A stretch of 22,320 bases of DNA from Seminavis robusta (taxonomy: Eukaryota > Bacillariophyta > Bacillariophyceae > Naviculales > Naviculaceae). The stretch spans positions 1 through 22,320 of the forward strand of contig CAICTM010001809.1 in assembly GCA_903772945.1 (NCBI GenBank). The letters run 5' to 3'. Below the pieces are notes generated by a model. The model did no database searches, had not been told where the DNA came from, and was given only the letters and a program-made list of their open reading frames with translations. The position numbers and the translations under genes were made by a program. Below are positions 9,061 through 17,062 of the stretch, piece by piece. Within the stretch, counting starts at the first letter, position 1, and each line of letters opens with the position of its first letter.

Positions 9061-10066
9061 AGCTGGCTGGTTTTTTGTATTCACTGGGGATCTACATCCC
9101 ACGAGAAGACGTGAAGAAATGGTATAGCTGGCCGACGAAAGAAGTTCCCTACTATTAGGGACGTGTGTACGTTGACAAAAAGCCCTTCCAATCGTCAAAC
9201 AAGGCAGGTAAAGAACGAAGAGGCGACCTCCTCTATTTTCTCTTTGCTACCAGGTACTACATGTTTGGCTGAAGAGCGCACACCCAAGCCGTATCCTTCT
9301 TCTTGGAAGAGTTCCGCAGTATCCCAAGGAAAGACAAGTTTCAGCAGCCCTTTCAACCTTCTAGAAAACCACCGCAATCAAGAACCGGGAGAGAAGATTT
9401 CGTCTTTCTCCTCTATCACCAGGTTCGGCGGCTTCCAACACTACTAGTACCATACCTTTCCGCTTTCCGGTACACACCAGTAGCGCCTGTGCCTGAAGAA
9501 ACACTCGATCCATGCAACCTGCAACCTCCACACCCAATAATAACCTTGCAACCACGCCTCTCAAAATGTGAGATGCAAGATTGGCACAAGAGCAGCAAGG
9601 GAGCACAGAGGAACATGAAGGGTTTCCGAAAGCGACGCAGTAATTCACCTAATCTCAGATGCCAAGAGCTGTTGGACTTAGCGCCAAGGATTCCATGACC
9701 AAGGTGGCTTTTGGATGCCTATCTATAAGCGGCTCGGACGCTCAATAGAAGGCTGAACGTTTCATGATCCAGTTGATGACAGATCTAAGTAAGGTAATTA
9801 GAGATCCAAGAAAGCCCATGACTCATCCTAATTGCAGTCTTTCATGCACTAAATCCTGTCTATAAGCCCCGCTCCTGATGACGATGCGGTGCCAGTTCGG
9901 TACCAGTACCGCGAGAATTCGCCAAGATAAAAACAAACAAAAAACACCACCACAAAATTCCCAAAACGACTTTTGCAACGGATAGAGCTCTCTCCAAGCG
10001 GAACAGTCGACGGTCACTCATTCATTCGTAGCCCTCTATCATCCCATCTGACTAAGAAAGCACACA
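9061..10066. other. Spacer; possible remnant ORFs and promoter of the next gene
   Basis: No intact gene. Plus-strand frames at 9163-9447 and 9303-9698 and minus-strand frames at 9361-9648 are open but shift repeatedly. The plus-strand part includes a Ser/Glu-rich stretch followed by in-frame stops, which could be a decayed low-complexity N-terminal region of another receptor-like gene; this is weak. The right end is the upstream region of the CxxC-protein gene and contains GGTACCAGTACCG at about 9899 and an A-rich tract at 9926-9950. Confidence 0.4.
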
Positions 10067-10943
10067 ATGGCTCTTGCTGCTTCTGCCACCACTTTCAGGA
10101 TGATGATGTGCCCGGATTCTCCTGATTCTACCCGTGCTGTGCGAGGCGCGGACAATGCCATTGACTCATACATGCATACCGCTCGCCGTCGACAACAGGG
10201 AGAGGATCGGTTCTATCGCCCACGTCCCGAGTCGGATCGATTCGATGTCCGACGACAACGAGGGGATGATCTGGATAATGGTGAGTTGAGTTGAGTTGAG
10301 TTGGTGTGCATGTATCTATCTTGCCTTGTTCTTTCGTGGAGTATTCTCACCTCATTCGTCTTCTCCAGAACACCACCACTCCCCACGCGGCACCAATTCT
10401 TCTGCTGGAAAACGTACCTACAACAACAACCACAACAAGCACAAGGGCGTCGATAAGCTGAACCGTCGGCCCAGTCCCTCCTGTGTGGCGCAAGCCTTTC
10501 GAACGCATCAACGAGTCACCCGCAAACTGTCAGCAGCCGAACCGGCCGTGATTTCTCGTCCCGAACCTCGGCAAGACACGAAATTGTCGACTACTGGAGC
10601 CACCAAGTCACAACATCGACCTGTCACTACTAGCAGGAGTAGAGACAACTCATTCACCAAGAACAACCGCAACACTACTACTACGTTTATTGAAATTGAA
10701 CCAGGTGTTCAAGCCGAATTGCGCAAGACAGAAGAAACACTGCAAGCTGTCTCCAACAACCAATTCCTCGCGGCATCCTGCTTGAGTTGCCATCTTGACT
10801 TGTACTGCATGGCGGATGCCAAATACATGATTTGCCCCGTTTGTCGCGTCATGAGTCCTGTACTGTCCAATAATAGCGGCAGTGGTCATGGGGTGGCATT
10901 GGGATTTACACCTGCTACATTGCAAGAAATGAAACAGCAATAG
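10067..10943 (+). CDS. Two-exon diatom CxxC zinc-ribbon-like protein
   Basis: Exon 1 is 10067-10280 and exon 2 is 10369-10943, joined by an 88-nt intron with GTGAGT donor and TTCTCCAG acceptor that splits a Glu codon after its first base. The product is 262 residues. The first 185 residues are polar and disordered, rich in Arg, His and Asn. The C-terminal part has FIEIEPGVQAELRKTEET followed by a cysteine cluster: CLSC (209-212), C218, then CPVC (227-230), a spacing that could bind one zinc ion. I recall this E-I-x-P-G plus C-x2-C / C-P-x-C arrangement from short diatom proteins of unknown function. The start fits: ATG in CACACAATGGCT, with no earlier in-frame ATG. The role is unknown; protein or nucleic acid binding is only suggested by the cysteine pairs. 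Confidence 0.82.
10283..10303 (+). repeat. GAGTT pentanucleotide repeat at a splice donor
   Basis: Four GAGTT units start within the GTGAGT donor of the CxxC-protein intron. Changes in unit number would alter intron length and supply extra GTTGAG words next to the donor. Confidence 0.8.
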
Positions 10944-11435
10944 CGATGTGACGCGAGACAACCATTGTGCAGTTCTGGCCAGGATTGGTTGTTAGACGGA
11001 TCCAATCCTTATCGGTACCTACTTTTTTGACATTCTTCATACACGCCTATAGTCTACTAGTTATATTTAGGACCTGATTCCAAAGTTGGCCGCCTCTTTT
11101 GTCTCCAACTAGTTTTCGTATCTTCTAGCTTGCCAGCTAGTAGTCAAGTGGAAGTGTAGTACAGAGGAGGAGAGTTAAAAGGGGGTACTAGACAAACCAG
11201 ACAGCGCCCTCGTAACTGGAGATTGAAGGCGGAGGCATCTTTGCTGGCATCTTTGCTGGCATCTTGCTGCTTACCAAAGCAGATGGACGGTACGGTGCGT
11301 GGCAGGCTCAAAATCTCAGCCAACTTCTTGTTGAGATGGCTGATTGCCACCTGGCAAATATTAGAGATAGAGAGTCAGCGAGGTGCAGCGAGCCTCATAA
11401 CTTTTAACAATGCACAAGGCAGATTGCACAAGAAC
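10944..11435. promoter_or_regulatory. Intergenic region and leader of the nucleotidyltransferase gene
   Basis: This 492-bp stretch lies between two plus-strand genes. It includes a CGGTACCTACTTTTTTG word near 11014 and three copies of a 12-bp direct repeat (GGCATCTTTGCT at 11234 and 11246, a shortened third at 11258). The reading frame of the next gene is open upstream to an ATG at 11223, but that extension reads as low-complexity Ala-Ser-Leu from the repeats and is more likely untranslated leader. Confidence 0.5.
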
Positions 11436-12476
11436 ATGAAGGCTGCTGTGGCTTTACTTCTATCCCAGGCCCTGCCGATTATTTGTTGCGGCTTTGTTCC
11501 CATCATGACGCCCCAAACACACGCAACAACACAACCGAGAGCAAGCGGGCGAAACCCACTTCCACGACATGATCCACGTTTGGCACTACCACTGCAACCA
11601 CAGCCAAAACACTCACACAAACCGACGAAACCCGAAATGAAAGAAGAAATCCGACCAATGCAGACAATCACCGACCGCTTGGTCGTCGAGGCCGTCCTGG
11701 GCCTGCCACAAATGAAAGATAAAACTCTGCTCCATCTCGCGGTTGTGGGAAGCCGCAGCAAGGCCATTGCCAGCAAAGACTCGGATTATGACGTCAAGGC
11801 AGTTGTGTTGCACTCTGTGGCTGATTACTTGCTGCAGAACATTACACCCAGCAAAGCCTTTGAGACTTCCATTGTCGACCCCGAAACGGGCGAGGTCGTG
11901 GAGGTTGAAGGCACCCTTGTGGACTATTTGACGATGCAAAAGTACGCCTTGTCGACAAACACGGCTGCTTGTGAGGCCTTCTACGGCCTCGTCATCCACC
12001 AAACGCCAGAAAGCGAGTATTTGAAAGAGCTATTCTTGAAGGCATACGATCCCAGAGTGCTTGTTTTGAGTTACCAAGGACTCTTGAAACACGAACTAAA
12101 AAAGGCAAGGAAACAAGGACGAAGTGGGCAGATCAAGCATGCCGCCAACATGGTCTTTTACGCGTCCATGGTGCATCTGGCTAGTTCCAGCCAAGAACCA
12201 CCAATACAAAACGCCTTCCAGCATGTCCAAAGCTTACAGATTGACCCCGCCCTTCGGGAAAACATGCTTGTACTCTACAGGCAACGGATGGCCGATAAAT
12301 CAAGGACTGATGCCGACACGGCCCCTTTTGCCGCGTTTCTTCAGAATGCGGAGGAGTTGGAGGCACCCCCGTGCATAAAGAGCAAAGATGAGATCGAGTC
12401 CCTGAGGGCCGAAGCCAACGCCCGGTTTGTTGAGACCATCGCCAGCGACAGGATGGAAGTCCCGGTGTTGAGGTAG
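11436..12476 (+). CDS. RlaP-like predicted nucleotidyltransferase, probably plastid-targeted
   Basis: The product is 346 residues from ATG 11436. The core carries the polymerase-beta nucleotidyltransferase signature: VVGSRSKAIASKDSDYDVKA at residues 103-122, with the G-S pair (105-106) and the metal-binding D-x-D (D117, D119) spaced as in the RlaP family (RNA repair pathway DNA polymerase beta family). A helical C-terminal region follows, with NTAACEAFYG and LSYQGLLKHELKKA matching the expected layout. RlaP-type proteins are linked to RNA end repair or nucleotide transfer; substrate here is unknown. Residues 1-19 form a hydrophobic signal peptide, with ICCG|FVP resembling the ASAFAP cleavage motif, then a Thr/Arg/Pro/His-rich, acid-poor segment (about 20-68), as in diatom plastid presequences. 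A longer frame from ATG 11223 (417 residues) would bury the signal, so the internal start was chosen. Confidence 0.78.
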   Translation: MKAAVALLLSQALPIICCGFVPIMTPQTHATTQPRASGRNPLPRHDPRLALPLQPQPKHSHKPTKPEMKEEIRPMQTITDRLVVEAVLGLPQMKDKTLLHLAVVGSRSKAIASKDSDYDVKAVVLHSVADYLLQNITPSKAFETSIVDPETGEVVEVEGTLVDYLTMQKYALSTNTAACEAFYGLVIHQTPESEYLKELFLKAYDPRVLVLSYQGLLKHELKKARKQGRSGQIKHAANMVFYASMVHLASSSQEPPIQNAFQHVQSLQIDPALRENMLVLYRQRMADKSRTDADTAPFAAFLQNAEELEAPPCIKSKDEIESLRAEANARFVETIASDRMEVPVLR

Positions 12477-12710
12477 CAACCAAGCACAGCTACCGGTTCA
12501 ACCAGGACGTGGGTTGGCCCTCAACCTCCATTCTTCTAAAACCCGCCATGAAAACCTTACTGGATTGATTCATCGTTCTCTTATTTTACTCTGGCTAAGC
12601 TTGCGCTCCGCAGCGAGAAGTTTGAAAGGCCCCTTTTGGCTTGCTACATGTCGAAGGCAAATTGCTTCTTGTGTTATTGGGCGTGCGATGCTTGTGTGTG
12701 CCACTTCCCG

Positions 12711-12877
12711 GAGTCATTCCGTATCGGAACACTAATACATTTACGGAAGATTCATTCGAAACCACGGTCATTGGTGCGCAGGAGTAAAATTTACTTAAGC
12801 CGTCACTCTTTGCTAAGTCTTCGGAGCACTCATCATTCGGAACTCGGAACACAAATAGTTTTACGGAACATTCATTC
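12711..12877. repeat. Imperfect direct repeat, two copies 120 bp apart, each with GAAnnTTC
   Basis: Copy one (12711-12757) and copy two (12824-12877) share CGGAACAC, a TTTACGGAA core and ATTCATTC in order. Each contains a GAAnnTTC pair (GAAGATTC at 12746-12753 and GAACATTC at 12866-12873), the minimal arrangement of two heat-shock-element half sites. Copy one also holds the inverted repeat TTCCGTATCGGAA (12717-12729). Confidence 0.6.
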
Positions 12878-13054
12878 CATTCCCAGTTAGTTGAGAAGGC
12901 AATACTAGCCTTTTTGTTCTTAACGTGGTTGAAGCTTCAGAAACGCTGAAGAATGGTGAATCGAATCCGATTTTCAGTGCGTGTTCCGGGATTTGACTCT
13001 CTCCTGACGTGCGGCTGACTTCCTCTCAGCGTGACATACTACCATTCTCTTGAT

Positions 13055-13101
13055 GGTACGTACCGTACGGTGCTCCAGTATGGTACATGTAGTACGGTAC
13101 G
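13055..13101. promoter_or_regulatory. Cluster of GTACGG / CCGTAC palindromic words
   Basis: GGTACGTACCGTACGG and, 20 bp on, GTACATGTAGTACGGTAC. The same words cluster at 15915-15939 and 16195-16215, each time in intergenic DNA. Confidence 0.5.
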
Positions 13102-13752
13102 CATTAACGCAAATCGCTTGGTCTCCCATTCTGATGTCATTCAGACTCTTCCAGACAACCGTCACCGTGTCAGACGGCTTCTTTTGCGGAAGTGAACGCC
13201 AAAACTTCAGCAGTGGCAAGCTTATTACCAATCACTGCCGGCATGCGGGCGCTGTGAAGGTGCAACGTCAGGGGATGTCAGAGCGAGAAAACAATGCGTT
13301 TACGGAAACGAAAGAACCAGTGAAATTGAAAACGCTTACGTCTGGGTTTTCACAGAATCCCGATCTTCTAGGAAGGAGCGAGAAACAAGGTCTGAACGGA
13401 AGCTACAGACGGGTGTTTGAGGTAAATAGAGGGCTCTATAGGAGCAATACATTACGCATAATATTTTGAATCCAATAATTTGGTTTACCGCATCTACTGG
13501 AGATTCAAAGCTTTCTTCCTTGATGCACTGCAACGAGTAAGCTGTCTCCTGATAGGTTGATACCAATGCTACTGCCCAAGCACGGTATCCTTGAACAGGA
13601 GAAGAAAGGGAGGCTGCCAGTTGCAAATGAGTTCAACAGGACTTTACTTTGATGGGAAATCCAGCCCCAGAGAGTAGTTACAAACTTTTTGCAAAGTAAA
13701 GGCTTTACCTCTGAAGTCGAGAACTATCCGCATTTGCACCAACACCGTGACA

Positions 13753-15082
13753 ATGATGAACTCTTATGAAGCACAGCAGCCCCTCCTGCACACTCATGAT
13801 GCAGCGGCAGGGGTTCCCCAGAAAGAGACAGATATTCTGGCCATTTTGGCCGATGTTGCTTTGCCAGCGATGGCAGGACGTGAACAGCAAGCAAAGACTG
13901 CTGCTGGGTCACTGCAACCTTATCCTTTCTTTCACTATAAAGATCACTCCAGGGATGTGGATCCTGATCCGTTGTATACTCTCGTTCCTCCAGGTCGTGT
14001 TCCTAACTTCCCGGCGAAAATCCATGCCATTCTCAGCCGCCCTGATCTGCAAGATGTCATTACTTGGCTGCCTCATGGAAGGTCCTGGCAAGTTCTCAAG
14101 CCTCGAGAGTTTGAAACCAAGGTTCTGCCCCAGTACTTTGATCACTCTCGTTACTCCTCCTTTGTCCGTCAGACCAATGGTAAGATACCTTTCATTTGCT
14201 TGCATCCTGGCTTCTCGTAAAAAGTGTACGATGTGCTCACCAAATTGGTTTTCGTTCGTTGCAGGCTGGGGATTTCGACGCATCACGCAAGGCAAAGGAC
14301 AAAACTCGTACTATCATCCTCTCTTCCTACGGGGCCTTGCACATCTGAGCAAGGGCATGAAGCGCCAGTGTGGCAAGGGCCAAAAGAAGAAGGTTCCTCT
14401 GGATGCAGACCAGGAGCCAGACCTCTTCAAGATATCAGAGCTCTTTCCCGTGCCGGAAAAAGCGGATCATGAGTCCATTATGCTTTCACGTGCGATGCAA
14501 GGCAACCCCAGCGCAAGAATGCCTTTCTATGGTGGCAGTCATGCCCTGCAACAGCCGGCTGCAGTCGTCTTTAGTCAACCGCAGGTAACCCTCAGTCGTT
14601 CCCCCGAACCTTTGAGCCCTCCTGCAACGCCACCACAACAAGGAGTTCCACCTGCACCCTTGACATCATTCACGGGTGCGGCCTCCCCGCCAACGACGAG
14701 TATCGCTGTAGCTGTACCACCCCACCATGCTAACAGTCCTGTTGCTACAGCCATCCACTTTACCAACGAGCCCCACAAGACCAATGAACACGTTCAAAAG
14801 CCAGCCGTGGTGAAGGCTGCCGATGCTACTCCACAGCCAATGACAGTAATGATGCCCTTCCCTTTCATGAACTCCGGCATGCCCATGTTCTTCCCTCAAA
14901 TGATGTATCCTCCTACCATGATGGTTCCAGGGCAACAAACATCGTCTGGCTCCTCTGCCACCCCTGATGCTTCCGGCTCTTCTCATTTTGCCGCTGGATT
15001 TGCTGCAGCGGCTGCGATGAGCCAACAGCACTTTACTAGAATGTTCCAACAGAACACCATGGCAGCCGCAAACAATGCCTAG
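13753..15082 (+). CDS. Heat-shock transcription factor (HSF-type DNA-binding domain)
   Basis: Exons 13753-14179 and 14265-15082 are joined by an 85-nt intron (GTAAGA donor, TTGCAG acceptor) splitting a Gly codon, giving 414 residues. The DNA-binding domain spans about 85-176: FPAKIHAILSRPDL, then WLPHGRSWQVLKPREFE, LPQYFDHSRYSSFVRQTNGW with the recognition helix, GFRRI, and YYHPLFLRGLAHL. The tail has no heptad-repeat (HR-A/B) trimerisation region that I can see. Instead there is a short basic patch (KRQCGKGQKKK, 175-185), then Pro/Ser/Thr-rich sequence, a Met/Phe/Pro-rich block near 355-392 and an Ala-rich end. Diatoms have large expanded HSF families, and short coiled-coil-poor members are usual as I recall. 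Nuclear DNA binding is inferred from the domain. GTG at 13747 is in frame, but the ATG pair at 13753 is the likely start. Confidence 0.93.
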
Positions 15083-15174
15083 GCAGCTCTAGAGAGTTAG
15101 ATAAAGAAGCCAATGCCTTTTCTGGCTGGGCAACCAAGAAGCACACTAATCATAATGAAACATCTAAGTAATGC

Positions 15175-15627
15175 ATGTATAATACATCTAAAGCTGCTGC
15201 ACCTATTACTACACAGCTACAGACTTTGCCATCACAGCTACAGACTTTGCCATTAGATCTAGTAGACAACCGAAACAACTACGAAGATATCAATTACCCA
15301 AGGGCCCAGGGCCAGTGGCTACGCCGGAGCGGGCAGCAGGGTGCCTATGCACAACATGTAGCAGCCCTGCATGCCCGATCCGCCATGATGCGAAGAGATC
15401 ATGGTGGTCAAAAACACAAACATCATCATGTTGAGGTTGATGATGCAAGCACGACTTCAGAAGCTTATTTGCATCCAGCGAACACTTTTCGTGCTGACAG
15501 CAGCTCCATCATTCCACCTTCCTCTTCATCCATTGATAAGGGCAGAGGGAAGAGGCTGGGTAGTATCAGGGTAGTCAAACATCGTCATACTGAGGTTGAT
15601 GATGCGAACATGAGTTCAGAAAGCTGA
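15175..15627 (+). CDS. Possible small His-rich protein downstream of the heat-shock factor
   Basis: This 150-codon ORF lies 92 bp after the heat-shock factor stop. It matches no family I know. It contains two internal duplications: QLQTLP twice near the N-terminus (an exact 19-bp DNA repeat) and HHVEVDDASTTSEA near residue 90 with RHTEVDDANMSSES at the C-terminus. The DNA of the second duplication continues past the stop codon, so the terminal copy could be a truncated end. Composition (His, Gln, Ser, Arg) is protein-like but low in complexity. It may be a young gene, a decayed exon or a 3' untranslated region with a fortuitous frame. Confidence 0.35.
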   Translation: MYNTSKAAAPITTQLQTLPSQLQTLPLDLVDNRNNYEDINYPRAQGQWLRRSGQQGAYAQHVAALHARSAMMRRDHGGQKHKHHHVEVDDASTTSEAYLHPANTFRADSSSIIPPSSSSIDKGRGKRLGSIRVVKHRHTEVDDANMSSES

Positions 15628-15660
15628 TTTGAAAAAAGCGAACATTCCTTGCTGACGTTT
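15420..15660 (+). repeat. Diverged direct duplication spanning the end of the small ORF
   Basis: A segment of about 80 bp starting near 15426 (CATCATG..TGAGGTTGATGATGC..TTCAGAA..AGCGAACA..TGCTGAC) recurs from about 15585 in the same order. The offset is close to 160 bp and the second copy runs to about 15655, about 28 bp beyond the TGA at 15625. Confidence 0.65.
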
Positions 15661-16434
15661 ACCAAAAGGAATGGTGCCAACTCGTTCCTATTAAACCAGA
15701 CTTTGCACCTACACGTGTCGCTGCTTCTTAAAATTACGGGAAGCCCTTGATACGTCACCTGTTTTGATCCATCGAGATCTCTATCATAGAAACCCTTTAA
15801 ATCACATTTGAAGGAACGCCGAAAGACAATAATCGACAGAAGTTGGATCAAAATGTACAATTGGTCACGAACGATTTTAAGTGATCAACTAACTGAAGGT
15901 TTTGCAAGTGAGCCAGTACCGTACGGTACGGTACGTACCTGCACCGTAGTTAGCCAGCGGTACCGATAGCGTTGACTGTAGTCGAGTCGAGTCTGGCTCT
16001 GCTAGCTATCAGTGCGGGTATCTACTTTTTTCTTTAGAATGAACAACTACATGTATTAATTAGAATGGAGCCAGCTACAGATGATGGGATCATTTGCTGA
16101 TGGTTCGAAAAGCATACTCTGATGAGTAGGTGTTGCAACGGGTACTGATTGATCATTCAATCGGATCTTGATGGTCGGCTACATCCTGTTTACACGGTGC
16201 GTACGGTACGATACCTCTGGCTGGCTGGCTGCTATCAGCAAAAGGGAAATGCCAAGCTCCCCACAGGTACCGGTAGATGTGCGCTTTATTTGTACCGGTA
16301 TCTACATGTAGTAATAAAAGTTCCTCTAAATTTCCGTTTTGTTTTGTGCCACAGAGAAAGCCTGTGTCTGTCTGTCACTTGATTAAAAAGGGGCATTTTA
16401 ATAAAGTCTTTGTCCACATGACTTTCAAAACCAA
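15628..16434. other. Intergenic stretch with GTACGG clusters, no gene seen
   Basis: No credible ORF on either strand. Palindromic GTACGG/CCGTAC words occur at 15915-15939 and 16195-16215, and two GTACCGGTA words at 16267-16275 and 16292-16300. AATAAA-type words are near 16313 and 16400. Confidence 0.5.
15915..15939. promoter_or_regulatory. Tandem palindromic CCGTACGG run
   Basis: AGTACCGTACGGTACGG, then TACGTACC, is an unbroken chain of overlapping GTAC-centred palindromes, the densest of the three such clusters in the window. It could be a transcription-factor site cluster or an unstable simple repeat. Confidence 0.5.
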
Positions 16435-16457
16435 CTAGCTAGCTAGCTAGCTAGCTA
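16435..16457. repeat. CTAG tetranucleotide microsatellite
   Basis: More than five continuous CTAG units, followed within 20 bp by two further short GTAGCTAGCTA words. Similar tracts occur at 4101-4120, 4336-4347 and about 6036-6050. Confidence 0.9.
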
Positions 16458-16908
16458 CTGTACCGTAGCTAGCTACAATAAATGGCACCATCAGGATTGA
16501 ATGATCAATCTGCAATCTGGAATTGGCTGGGTACAGTCGTACGGTATCCCGCCCTTGCTTGGTCAAGGCATCCTCAAGGTGAATTCCATCAAGCCCAGGA
16601 ACAAGTGTTGAAAAACAATGGATAGTCATAGATACATCATGGAGGTCGGCACGTTGCGGTTTGACAAAGACCAAAAGCTTGCACTTGTGTTGAAAGAGCA
16701 GTTGAAGGGGTAGAAAGCACCTCTTGTGTTGGTGGTTGGCAATGGCCCTGCAAAGTGCGATGAAGGCACAAGGGCAGTTTTTGTGCGCCACGTAAGGGCG
16801 ATAGGTGCAATACGCTTCCTTCAAAGATTTAAAGCATTCACACATGCAATAACAACAATCATGCGTTGTTAAACCAAGTAAGGCGCTTGGGGGCACAACC
16901 ACGAACAC
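16447..16908 (-). CDS. Doubtful Cys-rich minus-strand ORF
   Basis: The frame is open for 153 codons but opens with GTG; a stop lies three codons upstream, and the first ATG leaves 132 residues. The N-terminal third is rich in cysteine (CCYCMCECF, then C, NCPC, C, C) without a spacing I recognise. The remainder (LVPGLDGIHLEDALTKQGR) looks protein-like. The left end runs into the CTAG microsatellite and GTACGG-type DNA. It would be divergent from the leucine-rich gene at 17063 with only 154 bp between. It could be a gene remnant, or chance. Confidence 0.25.
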   Translation of the reverse strand: MFVVVPPSALLGLTTHDCCYCMCECFKSLKEAYCTYRPYVAHKNCPCAFIALCRAIANHQHKRCFLPLQLLFQHKCKLLVFVKPQRADLHDVSMTIHCFSTLVPGLDGIHLEDALTKQGRDTVRLYPANSRLQIDHSILMVPFIVASYGTVAS

Positions 16909-17062
16909 GTCACCTCCTTTTCAGACCCTTCTGCTTCAACTCCGCCAGCAAAACATCAGTATCATAATTTCCCAGCACAGCAAAAAACACACTTCATCTT
17001 GCATCCACCACAACACACACAAACCCATCCTTTATTGTTATCAGCAAGTACCAAGACGTACC
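16909..17062 (+). promoter_or_regulatory. Proximal upstream region of the RNI-type leucine-rich gene
   Basis: A 154-bp A/C-rich leader-like stretch immediately before the ATG in ACGTACCATGAGC. No clear TATA word. Confidence 0.4.

Larger units (their letters stand above)
12477..13752. other. Upstream region of the heat-shock factor gene, repeat-bearing
   Basis: No convincing gene; the longest ORF (13050-13469, plus) lacks a recognisable domain and runs through palindromic promoter-like DNA. An imperfect direct repeat of about 50 bp lies at 12711-12757 and 12824-12877. A cluster of GTACGG/CCGTAC words is at 13055-13101. The right end is the heat-shock factor leader. Confidence 0.5.

Noticed and set aside
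12514..13469. Plus-strand ORFs upstream of the heat-shock factor
   Set aside because: They cross direct repeats and palindromic GTACGG clusters and have no recognisable protein features.
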